From positions 930,001 through 994,000 of the forward strand of contig JABFRO010000001.1 in the NCBI GenBank assembly GCA_013141125.1: a stretch of 64,000 nucleotides of DNA, written 5' to 3'. The DNA is from Methylophilaceae bacterium (GTDB lineage: Bacteria; Pseudomonadota; Gammaproteobacteria; Burkholderiales; Methylophilaceae). Position 1 is the stretch's first letter; the number at the start of each line of letters is the position of its first letter. The position numbers were made by a program, and so were the translations under genes. Below the pieces are notes generated by a model that saw only the letters and a program-made list of their open reading frames with translations, was not told where the DNA came from and did not search any database. Shown piece after piece: positions 1-9,757 of this stretch.

Positions 1-825
1 CTGGGAATTGAGGCGCTGGGTTATGAACCTGCACAAAAAGAAGCATTGCTGAATGCCGTCAGTCGGCCTTACGGTCTAGTGTTGGTAACCGGCCCTACAG
101 GCTCAGGTAAAACCGTTTCCTTGTATACCTGTTTGAACATACTCAATAATCCCGGCGTTAATATTTCCACCGCTGAAGACCCTGCGGAAATCCCCTTGGC
201 AGGTATCAACCAGGTCAATGTGAATGATAAACAGGGGCTCACCTTTGCTGCTGCGCTCAAGTCTTTTTTACGACAAGATCCTGACATTATCATGATCGGT
301 GAAATTCGTGATCTGGAAACAGCGGACATGGCAATCAAGGCTGCATCCACAGGCCACATGGTGCTCTCAACACTGCATACCAATGATGCACCATCCACCT
401 TGACTCGCTTGCTGAATATGGGTGTTGCACCTTTTAATATCGCCTCTGCCGTGTCATTAATCACCGCACAACGCCTAGCCAGACGTTTATGTAAAAACTG
501 CAAAGTTCCCATTGATGTGCCCAAGGAAGCCTTGTTAAGCGTAGGCTTTACCGAGGCTGATCTGGATGGTAGCTGGCAACTGTATGGCCCCAAGGAAGGT
601 GGCTGCGAAATGTGTAACAACGGTTATAAGGGGCGCGTAGGTATTTACCAAGTCATGCCTATCACCGATGCCATCAGCCGAATCATTATGAAAAATGGTA
701 CTGCGCATGACATCGCCGACCAGGCTAAACTCGAGGGCGTTAAGGATTTGCGTCAATCGGGACTGCTTAAAGTAAAACAAGGCTTGACTTCCATTTCTGA
801 AGTAGAAGCCTGCACCAATGAATAA
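1..825 (+). CDS. pilB: Type IV pilus assembly ATPase PilB, C-terminal part (5' end outside window)
   Basis: The reading frame is open from base 1, so only about the last 274 residues of the pilus extension motor are present. Visible are a Walker A GPTGSGKT (nt 91-114), an Asp-box-like STAEDPAE, a Walker B-like IIMIGEIRD (about nt 286-312), a His box with TLHTNDA, and a zinc-binding tetracysteine set (CKNC, then [11 protein letters not shown]), which is typical of PilB and GspE. In the family this hexameric cytoplasmic ATPase powers pilin polymerisation through the inner-membrane platform PilC, which is encoded 89 nt downstream. PilB is preferred over GspE because of the PilC partner, but a type II secretion ATPase cannot be fully excluded without the N-terminus. 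Confidence 0.93.
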   Translation: MGIEALGYEPAQKEALLNAVSRPYGLVLVTGPTGSGKTVSLYTCLNILNNPGVNISTAEDPAEIPLAGINQVNVNDKQGLTFAAALKSFLRQDPDIIMIGEIRDLETADMAIKAASTGHMVLSTLHTNDAPSTLTRLLNMGVAPFNIASAVSLITAQRLARRLCKNCKVPIDVPKEALLSVGFTEADLDGSWQLYGPKEGGCEMCNNGYKGRVGIYQVMPITDAISRIIMKNGTAHDIADQAKLEGVKDLRQSGLLKVKQGLTSISEVEACTNE

Positions 826-914
826 TCGCTTTTTTCATTCAGCATTCAAATTACATCAAATATATTCCTGCTTGACTTGTACAGTCAGTTTCAGAAATCG
901 CAAGGGAAAGTTCA

Positions 915-2126
915 ATGGCCGCTAAAGCAACCAAACAAATTGCCTACAGTTGGGAAGGTACCGACAAAAAAGGCAGGCGCTTAAAAGGCGAAATGATGGC
1001 CAATGGTGAGGCGTATGTAAACGCAACCTTGCGCAGGCAAGGCATTAACGTCATAAAAGTTAAAAAACAAAATGCATTCAAAACCGGTGGCAAAGTCACC
1101 GACAAAGATGTCACTTTGTTCACACGGCAACTAGCCACTATGATGAAAGCAGGTGTACCACTATTGCAAGCGTTTGACATCGTAGGTAAAGGGCACAACA
1201 ATCCCGCTGTCACCAAGCTATTAGGCGACATCAAGGGAGATGTCGAAACCGGCAGTAGCTTAAGTCAGGCTTTTCGCAAATTTCCGCTGCATTTTGATGC
1301 CCTGTTTTGCAATCTGGTAGGTGCCGGTGAACAGGCGGGTATTCTGGACTCTTTACTTGACCGCTTGGCCACCTATAAAGAAAAAATACAAGCCATTAAA
1401 AGTAAAATTAAATCGGCACTGTTTTATCCGATTTCTATTTTGGTCGTGGCGTTTGTGATTACAGCGGTCATCATGATTTTCGTCATCCCCGCATTCAAAG
1501 AGCTATTTAGCAGCTTCGGTGCTGATCTACCAGCCCCTACCGTGTTTGTAATGAATCTTTCTGATTTTTTCGTCGCTTATTGGTGGGCTATTTTTGGTGC
1601 CATAGGCGGCGGCTTATGGTTTTTCTTTTACACCTGGAAACGCTCAATCCAAATGCAATCTACCATGGACAGATTGCTACTGAAATTACCATTGTTCGGA
1701 GATTTAATCCGTAAAGCCACCGTGGCCAGATTTGCACGCACCTTATCCACCATGTTTGCAGCTGGCGTACCTTTGGTTGAAGCCTTGGAATCGGTTGCTG
1801 GCGCTTCCGGCAACCGGGTTTATTACGATGCTACCAAAAAAATTCAAAGCGAAATCAGTACAGGCACCAGTTTGACCACCGCCATGCAAAACAGCGAAGT
1901 GTTCCCCAACATGGTGTTGCAAATGGTGGCGATTGGTGAAGAGTCCGGCGCTTTGGATTCCATGCTATCTAAAGTAGCAGACTTTTATGAAGGTGAAGTA
2001 GATGATGCCGTAGCTTCACTTTCCAGCTTGATGGAGCCCATCATCATGGTGGTTCTGGGTGTGCTGATTGGCGGTCTGGTTATCGCCATGTACTTGCCAA
2101 TTTTCAAAATGGGACAAGTGGTCTAA
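915..2126 (+). CDS. pilC: Type IV pilus inner-membrane platform protein PilC
   Basis: A 403-residue protein of normal PilC length. It carries two T2SS-F domains (about residues 70-193 and 273-395), each followed by hydrophobic segments (about 170-195, 215-240 and 375-398). Repeated signature motifs are visible: TRQLATMMKAGVPLLQAFDI in the first half and ARTLSTMFAAGVPLVEALE in the second. The family forms the cytoplasmic-membrane platform on which PilB acts. It follows pilB in the same direction and ends directly before a strong terminator, so pilD and coaE, which commonly follow pilC, are not in this transcript. Confidence 0.95.
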   Translation: MAAKATKQIAYSWEGTDKKGRRLKGEMMANGEAYVNATLRRQGINVIKVKKQNAFKTGGKVTDKDVTLFTRQLATMMKAGVPLLQAFDIVGKGHNNPAVTKLLGDIKGDVETGSSLSQAFRKFPLHFDALFCNLVGAGEQAGILDSLLDRLATYKEKIQAIKSKIKSALFYPISILVVAFVITAVIMIFVIPAFKELFSSFGADLPAPTVFVMNLSDFFVAYWWAIFGAIGGGLWFFFYTWKRSIQMQSTMDRLLLKLPLFGDLIRKATVARFARTLSTMFAAGVPLVEALESVAGASGNRVYYDATKKIQSEISTGTSLTTAMQNSEVFPNMVLQMVAIGEESGALDSMLSKVADFYEGEVDDAVASLSSLMEPIIMVVLGVLIGGLVIAMYLPIFKMGQVV

Positions 2127-2128
2127 GC

Positions 2129-2164
2129 AATAAAAAGGCGCTTGTTTGAACGCGCCTTTTTATT
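2129..2164 (+). terminator. Intrinsic terminator after pilC
   Basis: A perfect 13-bp inverted repeat (AATAAAAAGGCGC / GCGCCTTTTTATT) with a 10-nt loop begins 2 nt after the pilC stop. The right arm carries the T-run. The A/T symmetry means it could also act on transcripts arriving from the opposite strand (dsbC). Confidence 0.85.
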
Positions 2165-2200
2165 GCAATCAACCCAGCCATTTAGCCTCTGCGAAGCAAA

Positions 2201-2935
2201 TTAATTACCTGGTTTTTTATTGCTCGCGTCAAGCATCGCCTTTTCAATCTCCTTGGCCGGATAGGCACCTAACATGCGTTTGCCATCTACAAAAAAGAGT
2301 GTGGGTGTACTGCTTACACCCAGTTTTTTCGCAAGCTCGGCAACTTTAGCCAATGGTGCATCGCAGCTTGCATTGCCAGCAGGCAATTGATTATTCAACG
2401 CCCAGTTCATCCAGGCTTTTGACCGATCTGCCGCACACCAAATGCTCCTGGACTTATTCGCTGCATCCGGATGCAACTCTGCTATTGGATAGAGAAAAGT
2501 GTAAATCGTTACGTTGGTAAGATTGGCCAACTCGTTCTGTTCCAGTCGCTTGCAATAAGGACAATCCGGGTCGGAAAAAACCACGAGTTTTTTACTACCA
2601 TCACCTTTTACCACTTTGATTGCCTGATCTAGCGGCAAAGTAGCAAAATTAATCCTTGTCAAACTTTCAAGGCGCTCTCCCGTTATATCACGCTTGGTTT
2701 TTTGCTCTATCAAACGACCATCAACAATTAAAAAACTCAATTTCGCATCGGTGTAAATAATCTGGCCACCAAGAAAAACTTCATATAAACCGCCAAAAGG
2801 TGTCTTGACAATACTATCAACGCGCATTTTTGGATAGGCGGCTTCAATCGCCTTACGTAAATCAACTTCATCTGCAAAAAGCGTACAGCTGGTCAACAAC
2901 ATAGTAACCAAAACGCCTACTAATTTGTTATTCAT
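2201..2935 (-). CDS. dsbC: Thiol:disulfide interchange protein DsbC
   Basis: A periplasmic disulfide isomerase. An N-terminal hydrophobic signal (ending near SCTLFA, before DEVDLR) precedes a DsbC dimerisation domain, followed by a thioredoxin-fold domain with the redox motif CPYC in the context SDPDCPYCKRLE. A cis-Pro motif SSTPTLFF is visible in the C-terminal part. The family re-shuffles wrong disulfides and is kept reduced by DsbD. The start at 2935 is chosen because GGA lies 8 nt upstream; an in-frame ATG at 2944 has no Shine-Dalgarno sequence. The cysteine in LLTSC could also read as a lipobox, so a lipoprotein form is a minor alternative. Confidence 0.9.
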   Translation of the reverse strand: MNNKLVGVLVTMLLTSCTLFADEVDLRKAIEAAYPKMRVDSIVKTPFGGLYEVFLGGQIIYTDAKLSFLIVDGRLIEQKTKRDITGERLESLTRINFATLPLDQAIKVVKGDGSKKLVVFSDPDCPYCKRLEQNELANLTNVTIYTFLYPIAELHPDAANKSRSIWCAADRSKAWMNWALNNQLPAGNASCDAPLAKVAELAKKLGVSSTPTLFFVDGKRMLGAYPAKEIEKAMLDASNKKPGN

Positions 2936-3075
2936 GTTTATCATCCAAAATTAATCAGGTTTTTAAAACGCTATTACAGTTGGCCGTGCATGTTCCTTCA
3001 CCCATACAACGCAGTAACTCTATCATAGTTAAACAATAACACCATGGTAGCCAATGCTCTTTTCGGCTAAAATAC

Positions 3076-4461
3076 ATGCCCATGACAACCTCATTCCCAC
3101 AGCTAAGCCAAGGCAATCAACCATTCTCGTCCTTAATCAAGCATTCTGTTGAGCCCATCATATCAGTCGCCACCTTGCTTATCGTAGCGTATGCCTACGG
3201 AGAAGTTTTGGATTCCCGCTATTCTGTACTGTCATTGCTCATACTGGTAATAACTTTCCCGGGAGATTGGCCAACGAATACTCTGGGTTTTGCCCGCCAA
3301 GTCACCACTTCAGCCATTATTCTAGGTATTTTAGTATTGTTGATTGGCGCGGGAACCAGCACCCTAAACCTCTTTCCTGCTGAGGTTATGTTGCTGTGGT
3401 TACTGCTTATGCCTATCGCCGTCTTTTCCACATGCATACTGCTAAAAAAATTCATGGGACGCATCAGGTTACTGCAACCAGAAAAGAAAAAAGTCGTCGT
3501 GGTTGGGGCCACTCAATTAGCCTATAAATTAATCACGACAATTAAAAATGATCCTATGAGTCGAATAGAAATCATTGGATTTTTTGATGATCGTGATCCA
3601 CCCCGCCTGGATTTCCATAACTCACCGCCACTCTTGGGAAAACTCGATGACGTAGCCGACTTTTGTAAATCAAATACGATAGAAAGCATTTATATCACAC
3701 TGCCCATGACACCACAGGTGCGCATTCTGAAAATGCTGGATGAAATGCGAGACACCACCACTTCAATTTATTTCATGCCAGATATGTTTATTCACGACAT
3801 GATACAAGCTCGGGTAGATATGCTAAACGGCATCCCTATGCTTGCGGTTTGTGAGACACCATTTATTGGTATCAATGGAATTATCAAACGTGGAAGTGAT
3901 ATGCTCCTTTCGCTAATTATTTTGACACTACTCTCCCCGCTGCTGTTAGTCCTTGCTATAGGAGTCAAGCTCAGCTCTCCCGGCCCAGTCATATTCCGCC
4001 AATTCCGTTATGGTTTGGATGGTAAAGAAATTATCGTTTATAAATTCCGCTCAATGTCGGTATGTGAAAATGGTGATGATATTCCTCAAGCACAAAAAAA
4101 TGATCCTCGTGTTACACGCTTTGGTGCTTTTATACGTAAAACATCACTGGATGAACTGCCGCAATTCATTAACGTGCTACAAGGTCGCATGAGCATTGTG
4201 GGTCCGCGTCCGCACGCGGTTGCACACAATGAAACCTACCGAAAACTGATTAAAAGTTACATGGTGCGCCACAAGGTCAGACCAGGAATTACTGGCTGGG
4301 CTCAAGTAAATGGCTACAGAGGTGAAACCAATACGCTGGAGAAAATGGAAAAACGTATTGAGTACGATCTGGATTACATGCGTAACTGGTCGCTGTACTT
4401 GGATTTATGGATCATAATTCGCACCGTAATAGTAATTCTCAAAGATAGAAACGCGTATTAA
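3076..4461 (+). CDS. Undecaprenyl-phosphate sugar phosphotransferase (WcaJ/EpsB-type polyprenyl glycosylphosphotransferase)
   Basis: A 461-residue membrane enzyme that probably starts exopolysaccharide repeat units by moving sugar-1-phosphate onto undecaprenyl phosphate. The N-terminus has several hydrophobic helices (residues about 25-130), followed by a nucleotide/CoA-binding-like Rossmann region ([14 protein letters not shown], about 140-250). One more membrane helix (about 275-300) leads into the bacterial sugar transferase domain with [31 protein letters not shown] and [12 protein letters not shown]. No other polysaccharide genes are adjacent except the VanZ-like gene downstream, so the cluster is either split or reduced. 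Sugar specificity cannot be read from sequence; glucose is the usual assignment. Confidence 0.9.
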   Translation: MPMTTSFPQLSQGNQPFSSLIKHSVEPIISVATLLIVAYAYGEVLDSRYSVLSLLILVITFPGDWPTNTLGFARQVTTSAIILGILVLLIGAGTSTLNLFPAEVMLLWLLLMPIAVFSTCILLKKFMGRIRLLQPEKKKVVVVGATQLAYKLITTIKNDPMSRIEIIGFFDDRDPPRLDFHNSPPLLGKLDDVADFCKSNTIESIYITLPMTPQVRILKMLDEMRDTTTSIYFMPDMFIHDMIQARVDMLNGIPMLAVCETPFIGINGIIKRGSDMLLSLIILTLLSPLLLVLAIGVKLSSPGPVIFRQFRYGLDGKEIIVYKFRSMSVCENGDDIPQAQKNDPRVTRFGAFIRKTSLDELPQFINVLQGRMSIVGPRPHAVAHNETYRKLIKSYMVRHKVRPGITGWAQVNGYRGETNTLEKMEKRIEYDLDYMRNWSLYLDLWIIIRTVIVILKDRNAY

Positions 4462-4601
4462 AGGGAACCTCTCATATTCAAGTTTGAAAGTTAGGCAAGG
4501 CGCAGGCAAGGAATCATGATGCCGCATATCGACGAGTCTGCATTAACGAAATTGCCCTACAATAATAATGGATAAACGCATGTGTTTTACCAGCCTAAAT
4601 A

Positions 4602-4976
4602 ATGCCCAACAAAATCAATTCTGATCCCATTCCAATTCGGATGCGCCTGCTTTTACTGCTTACATTTACAGCAATGCTGGGCGGACTTTTCATCCTGGGT
4701 GCACAACCAATGGCCGTTGGACTATTTCAGCCACCGGTAGACAAATTTGTACATGTCATTTTTTTCTCTCTGTTGACGATTTCTTTATGGTTTGGTACAA
4801 ATCGTAGCCATTTGATCGCTGTGTTTTTAAGTGTCATACTGATCGCAGTACTAGACGAATGGCATCAATACTATCTTCCCGGACGCTCTGCTGACATGCT
4901 TGATTTAAGTGCAGACATTCTGGCAGCCGGAGCCATGACTTTTATCATTTATTTAATTCGGACTAAAGCTGAGTGA
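4602..4976 (+). CDS. VanZ-like family membrane protein
   Basis: A 124-residue protein with about four hydrophobic segments and the VanZ-type pattern VDKFVHVIFFSLL followed by DEWHQYYLPGRSADMLDLSADILAA. The charged DEWHQ and the later asparagine/aspartate-rich motif are the family hallmark. VanZ-like proteins often sit beside exopolysaccharide genes, but their function is not settled. The stop overlaps the GTG start of the next gene by four bases (GTGA), so the two are probably translationally coupled. Confidence 0.8.
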   Translation: MPNKINSDPIPIRMRLLLLLTFTAMLGGLFILGAQPMAVGLFQPPVDKFVHVIFFSLLTISLWFGTNRSHLIAVFLSVILIAVLDEWHQYYLPGRSADMLDLSADILAAGAMTFIIYLIRTKAE

Positions 4977-5548
4977 TAAACTCTCAATTACCAGACCATT
5001 CGCATTCTTCGCACACTATGGAAATGCATCAACAGCCACTCTACGCAGATATTGAATGCCTTTATGGCGCAGATCGATATTTCGATGAAATACTCAAAAT
5101 CATAGACCATGTGCAAATGTTTGAGGATCTTAACGATCAGGAAGTAATGACCTTATGCGGGTTTATGACGTGCTATGCCGCGCCACGTGGATATACATTG
5201 CTAAGTGAAGGCCAAACGGGTAGCTATTTACTGCTGATATTAACCGGTAGCGTAGAGGTCACGAAAGCAGGTTGTGGCGTTGCGCCAGAATCAATCGCTA
5301 AAATCTACCCGGGTGGCACGATAGGAGAAATGTCTATTATTGATGGGCAGCCTCGCTTTGCCAGTTGCCTCACTCTTGAACCGACCGACTTTGCTGTACT
5401 CACACGCACAGCTCTCAATCAAATTTTGCTGCAAATGCCCAGGCTGGGAAACAAGCTTTTATTAATTCTGCTACAAATGATGACCAATAGGCTACGCGAT
5501 GCTTTTAGTCACTCACCGCAAAGTTCAGTGATCTCTCCACCCGTCTGA
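4973..5548 (+). CDS. Cyclic-nucleotide-binding domain protein without a DNA-binding domain
   Basis: A 191-residue protein. Residues about 45-170 form a cNMP-binding beta-roll. It has a phosphate-binding-cassette-like motif GEMSIIDGQPRFASC, which keeps the Glu and Arg expected to contact a cyclic nucleotide. Unlike Crp/Fnr regulators it ends after the long C-helix and has no helix-turn-helix, so it is more likely a sensor or partner protein than a transcription factor. It starts with GTG overlapping the VanZ-like stop. Ligand and partner are unknown. Confidence 0.75.
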   Translation: MINSQLPDHSHSSHTMEMHQQPLYADIECLYGADRYFDEILKIIDHVQMFEDLNDQEVMTLCGFMTCYAAPRGYTLLSEGQTGSYLLLILTGSVEVTKAGCGVAPESIAKIYPGGTIGEMSIIDGQPRFASCLTLEPTDFAVLTRTALNQILLQMPRLGNKLLLILLQMMTNRLRDAFSHSPQSSVISPPV

Positions 5549-5616
5549 CTATCTCGTTCTAAAACCTAGTAGCCATCTCTAGCAGCCCGTCGGACTTAAA
5601 GAAAACCATTGAAGTC

Positions 5617-7809
5617 TCATCTTTTTTTGGTCGCGTTGGGAAACTTGAAATTAGTCGTATTGTTTGATGCAGGCTTACGTTTTGCCACACCTAGCTTCCC
5701 CGCTTGCATGGCTTTTCCTGAACGTGCAACATCCACTTGCAAAGCTACCGGCTGCCATGCCGGCACTAGATGCTTCTTCCCACTCCCAATTAAATCCGCC
5801 CGCCCCATACGCATGAGTGCTTCACGTAGCATTGGCCAATTGTTGGGGTCATGATAGCGAATAAAAGCCTTGTGCAAACGTCTGGCGCTACCGGATTTTG
5901 GAATGGGTACTTCTTCGCTGTTATCCGTCACTTTGCGCAGCGGATTCTTACCGGAATAATACATCGCCGTTGCCATAGCCATAGGCGTGGGCGTGAAGGT
6001 TTGTACTTGATCCAGACGGAAACTGTTGCGCTTGAGCCATAACGCCAGATTCAACATGTCCTCATCGGTAGTGCCTGGGTGCGCGGCAATGAAATAGGGA
6101 ATCAAATACTGTTCCTTGCCCGCTTCTTTTGAAAAGCGCTCGAACATCTCCTTGAACTTATCATAGGCACCCATGCCCGGCTTCATCATTTTGGAAAGCA
6201 CGTTTTCTTCGGAATGCTCGGGTGCAATCTTGAGATAGCCACCCACATGGTGTTGCACCAGCTCCTTCACATATTCCGGCGAAGTGACCGCCAAGTCGTA
6301 ACGCAAACCGGAGCCGACCAGAATCTTTTTCACGCCTTTAATGGCGCGCGCTTTGCGATAAAGCTGAATCAGCGCCGAGTGATCGGTATTCAAATTTTCA
6401 CAAATTCCCGGGTAAACACAAGATAATTTGCGACAACTTTTTTCAATTTTTTCAGACTTGCAAGCCATGCGATACATGTTGGCGGTGGGGCCGCCCAAAT
6501 CGGAAATGACACCGGTAAAGCCTTCCACCTTGTCGCGGATCTCTTCTATTTCATGTAATACCGATTCTTCCGAACGGCTCTGAATAATACGGCCTTCGTG
6601 CTCGGTGATGGAACAAAAGGTACAGCCGCCAAAACAACCGCGCATGATGTTCACCGAGAAACGTATCATCTCCCAGGCAGGAATTTTCGCATTTTTATAA
6701 GCCGGATGCGGCGCACGGGCATAAGGTAGACCGTAAACGTAATCCATCTCCTTGGTAGTGAGCGGAATCGGCGGTGGATTCAGCCAAACTTCGCGCTCGC
6801 CATGCCGTTGCACTAAAGCGCGTGCGTTGCCGGGGTTGGCTTCCAGGTGCAATACGCGCGAGGCGTGGGCATAAAGCATGGGATTTTTTGCCACCTCTTC
6901 ATAAGCGGGTAATCGTACCACCTGATGGGTTCTATCGGCTTTGGGCTTGGCCACAAGCGGATTGCGATGAATCTGGATAACATTGACACTGGCTTCAGCA
7001 TTAACTGCTTCGGCAGAGGTAGTAGCGCAGGATTTGCCCGTTTTCTCCAGCGCAGGCTCCATGGCATACGGATCAATTACAGCATCAATCGTACCCGGCC
7101 TGTCGAGCTGGGTAGAAGCAACTTCCAGCCAACCTTCCGGTATCTGTTTGCGCAAGAAAGCCGTACCGCGAATGTCAGTAATTTCAGCGATATTTTCGCC
7201 TTTGGCAATGCGATGGCTCAATTCAACCAGGGCGCGCTCGGCATTGCCATATAGCAGAATATCTGCCTTGGAATCCATCAACACTGAACGCCGCACTTTA
7301 TCCGACCAATAGTCGTAATGCGCAATGCGGCGTAATGAGGCCTCAATACTGCCGATCACCAGGGGTACATCCGGGTAAGCTTCACGGCAGCGCTGTGAAT
7401 AAACCAATACCGCACGGTCAGGGCGCTTACCGGCCACGCCTTCCGGTGTGTAGGCATCGTCTGAACGAATTTTACGATCCGCCGTGTAGCGGTTTACCAG
7501 CGAATCCATATTACCTGCTGTCACGCCGTAATATAGATTAGGCTTACCCAAGACCTTGAAAGCCGCTGCCGATTGCCAATCCGGCTGGGCTATGATACCC
7601 ACGCGGAATCCCTGCGCCTCCAGCAAACGCCCCACCAAGGCCATGCCAAAACTGGGATGATCGATATAAGCATCACCGGTTACCAGAATAATGTCGCAAG
7701 AATCCCAGCCCAGAGCGTCCATCTCGGCGCGGCTCATAGGCAGCATTTTTGAATTACCAAAGCGTTTCGCCCAATAAGGGCGATAAGTGTTTATTGATCG
7801 CATTTCCAT
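5617..7809 (-). CDS. YgiQ family radical SAM protein
   Basis: A 730-residue protein of typical YgiQ length. It has an N-terminal YgiQ domain (about residues 10-320) and a radical SAM core whose 4Fe-4S motif is [11 protein letters not shown] (about residue 400). It ends with the family's C-terminal DUF3362-like region, including [20 protein letters not shown] and [16 protein letters not shown], and a basic tail. The family is widespread, but its reaction is unknown to me. It is a single-gene unit: the upstream neighbour diverges and the downstream neighbour converges. The tail after about residue 690 is low complexity and basic, which suggests nucleic-acid contact, but that is inference. Confidence 0.92.
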   Translation of the reverse strand: MEMRSINTYRPYWAKRFGNSKMLPMSRAEMDALGWDSCDIILVTGDAYIDHPSFGMALVGRLLEAQGFRVGIIAQPDWQSAAAFKVLGKPNLYYGVTAGNMDSLVNRYTADRKIRSDDAYTPEGVAGKRPDRAVLVYSQRCREAYPDVPLVIGSIEASLRRIAHYDYWSDKVRRSVLMDSKADILLYGNAERALVELSHRIAKGENIAEITDIRGTAFLRKQIPEGWLEVASTQLDRPGTIDAVIDPYAMEPALEKTGKSCATTSAEAVNAEASVNVIQIHRNPLVAKPKADRTHQVVRLPAYEEVAKNPMLYAHASRVLHLEANPGNARALVQRHGEREVWLNPPPIPLTTKEMDYVYGLPYARAPHPAYKNAKIPAWEMIRFSVNIMRGCFGGCTFCSITEHEGRIIQSRSEESVLHEIEEIRDKVEGFTGVISDLGGPTANMYRMACKSEKIEKSCRKLSCVYPGICENLNTDHSALIQLYRKARAIKGVKKILVGSGLRYDLAVTSPEYVKELVQHHVGGYLKIAPEHSEENVLSKMMKPGMGAYDKFKEMFERFSKEAGKEQYLIPYFIAAHPGTTDEDMLNLALWLKRNSFRLDQVQTFTPTPMAMATAMYYSGKNPLRKVTDNSEEVPIPKSGSARRLHKAFIRYHDPNNWPMLREALMRMGRADLIGSGKKHLVPAWQPVALQVDVARSGKAMQAGKLGVAKRKPASNNTTNFKFPNATKKR

Positions 7810-8079
7810 AAGTTGAGCATTTTACTATGGAAAGGCCAGACGATAAAGAAAAGTGTTATCAAAACAAGCCACTATTCAAGTGGCCGCAACCAATGTGCAT
7901 GGCATGCACTATCAATCAGGTGCAATCAAAATGCAAGATAAGCTTTGACTTTAAGAATCGAACGCGTATACTGCGCGCTTCGATTGAATCCTGCTTATGC
8001 AGACATATCGAAGATTCATCGCCCTGACCCTCCTTTTGAAGCCAGTTGATTATTAAAGTCTGCTTGGCCTTCCTGATTT

Positions 8080-8115
8080 TTTACCGGTTAGCGTCGATGC
8101 CCGTGCGCCGGTAAA
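8080..8115 (+). promoter_or_regulatory. Hairpin in the leader of the first DEAD-box helicase gene
   Basis: An 8-bp perfect inverted repeat (TTTACCGG / CCGGTAAA) with a 20-nt loop lies about 130-165 nt upstream of the helicase start. The 436-nt gap (7810-8245) contains no convincing gene. The hairpin has no T-run on the + strand, so it is more likely an RNA leader structure or an operator than a terminator. Confidence 0.4.
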
Positions 8116-8163
8116 CATACTAAACAATCCTGTTTCGTGTTTGCGCTTTATTTTTTACACCAC

Positions 8164-8183
8164 CATGTTGTTTATTCAACATG
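8164..8183 (+). promoter_or_regulatory. Second inverted repeat in the helicase leader
   Basis: A perfect 7-bp inverted repeat CATGTTG-tttatt-CAACATG lies 62 nt upstream of the helicase start. Together with the hairpin at 8080-8115 it suggests a structured 5' leader, as known for cold-inducible DEAD-box helicase mRNAs in other proteobacteria. The role here is inferred only from position. Confidence 0.35.
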
Positions 8184-8245
8184 CGGTAAAACATGAATGC
8201 CTCTGCTTGCGCCCTTTTTAGCTTTACTCCTTGAAAGGGAATATT

Positions 8246-9742
8246 TTGTCTTTTGAAAATTTGAATTTAGATCCAGCCATCCTGCGTGCTATTGAAGCTT
8301 CCGGCTACACCACAGCCACCCCTATCCAGGCGCAAGCCATCCCGGAAATCATGGCCGGTCATGACCTGATGGCTTCCGCCCAAACCGGCACCGGTAAAAC
8401 CGCTGCTTTCACGCTGCCTGCACTGAATCTGCTGGCAACACCGCACCCGGTGAATAGCCGTGGCCCGCGTATTCTGGTGTTGGTGCCAACCCGCGAACTG
8501 GCTGCGCAAGTCAATGAAGCCGTACGCAAATACGGCAAATTTATCCGTGTACGTACCGCCAGCATTGTCGGTGGTATGCCTTATCCTTTGCAAAATAAAT
8601 TACTGTCACAACCACTGGATATTCTGGTAGCCACCCCAGGCCGCCTGATCGACCATATGGAACGCGGTCGTATAGATTTATCCCGTCTGCAAATGCTGAT
8701 TCTGGATGAAGCTGACCGCATGTTAGACATGGGCTTTATGCCGGATGTAGAACGCATCTGTGACCAACTGTCTGCCGATCGCCAAACCTTGTTATTCTCC
8801 GCCACACTGGATGGCAACATCGGCCGTATTGCGCATCAAATTCTGCGTAATCCCAAGACCATACAAGTCGCTACACAAACTGAAAAACACGCCAACATTG
8901 AACAACGTCTGCATTATGTAGATGACATGGGGCATAAAAACAAACTGCTTGAGCATCTGTTGATTGCCCCTGAAGTCAATCAAGTCATTGTATTTACTTC
9001 GACCAAGCGTCACGCTGATTTGCTGGCTGAAGATTTGTACGCCGCCGGTCACAAAACCGCTGCTTTGCATGGCGACATGACACAAGGCGCACGTAACCGC
9101 ACCTTGACCAAGCTGCGTCATGGCGATGTTAAAGTGTTGGTAGCTACTGACGTCGCTGCGCGCGGTATTGATGTGCAAGGTATCAGCCATGTGATTAATT
9201 ACGATCTGCCAAAATTTGCAGAAGACTACGTGCACCGTATTGGTCGTACTGGCCGTGCAGGCAAATCTGGCATTGCCATTTCTTTTGCTTCGCATATGGA
9301 TAGATTCCAGGTGCGCAAGATTGAAGAATTTACCGGTCAACGCATTGAAGCTTCAGTCATTGCCGGTTACGAACCTAAACGCCCGGCACCAAGAACAGAC
9401 AAAGCCGGTGAACGTCCACGTTCCAATAGCTCACGTCCTTCCAGCAACCGTCCTTATGAAGGCCGTAATGCAAATAGCACGGGTTATAACAAACCTAGCG
9501 GTACAGGTGCCGGTCATCGCTCTGCCAGCCCACGCGGCGAAACAGGCAGTAATGACCGCGTGTTTGGTAACCGCAATGATGGCAACCGTGGCAATGGCAA
9601 CACACGCCCTGACAGCGCACGCAGCAGTGATAAGTTTGGCGCGCCTAGACGCTCAGATAGCGGTAGCCGTGATAGCCGTCCATCCAGCACACGTTCAGAT
9701 GCTGACCGTCCGGCGGCACGTCGCCCACGTACGTTTGCTTAA
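8246..9742 (+). CDS. rhlE: DEAD-box ATP-dependent RNA helicase, RhlE type (first of two)
   Basis: ATP-dependent RNA helicase acting in RNA turnover and ribosome assembly in the family. All core motifs are visible: GYTTATPIQAQAIP (Q motif), AQTGTGKT (I), PTRELA (Ia), TPGR, DEAD (II), SAT (III), and HRIGRTGRAG (VI). The C-terminal 120 residues are low-complexity, rich in R, G, S, N and P, typical of an RNA-binding tail. The start TTG at 8246 is chosen because AAAGGGA precedes it by 5 nt and the protein then begins MSFENLNLDP, the normal RhlE N-terminus; a TTG at 8231 is not favoured. It is followed 15 nt later by a second RhlE-like gene. Confidence 0.92.
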   Translation: MSFENLNLDPAILRAIEASGYTTATPIQAQAIPEIMAGHDLMASAQTGTGKTAAFTLPALNLLATPHPVNSRGPRILVLVPTRELAAQVNEAVRKYGKFIRVRTASIVGGMPYPLQNKLLSQPLDILVATPGRLIDHMERGRIDLSRLQMLILDEADRMLDMGFMPDVERICDQLSADRQTLLFSATLDGNIGRIAHQILRNPKTIQVATQTEKHANIEQRLHYVDDMGHKNKLLEHLLIAPEVNQVIVFTSTKRHADLLAEDLYAAGHKTAALHGDMTQGARNRTLTKLRHGDVKVLVATDVAARGIDVQGISHVINYDLPKFAEDYVHRIGRTGRAGKSGIAISFASHMDRFQVRKIEEFTGQRIEASVIAGYEPKRPAPRTDKAGERPRSNSSRPSSNRPYEGRNANSTGYNKPSGTGAGHRSASPRGETGSNDRVFGNRNDGNRGNGNTRPDSARSSDKFGAPRRSDSGSRDSRPSSTRSDADRPAARRPRTFA

Positions 9743-9757
9743 GTTAATAATTAATCA

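Noticed and set aside
7827-8027. A 66-residue + strand frame upstream of the helicases
   Set aside because: No ribosome-binding site, no family pattern, unusual composition; the region is better explained as a leader.
8792-9340. A 182-residue minus-strand frame
   Set aside because: It is antisense to the helicase core, with no recognisable domain.
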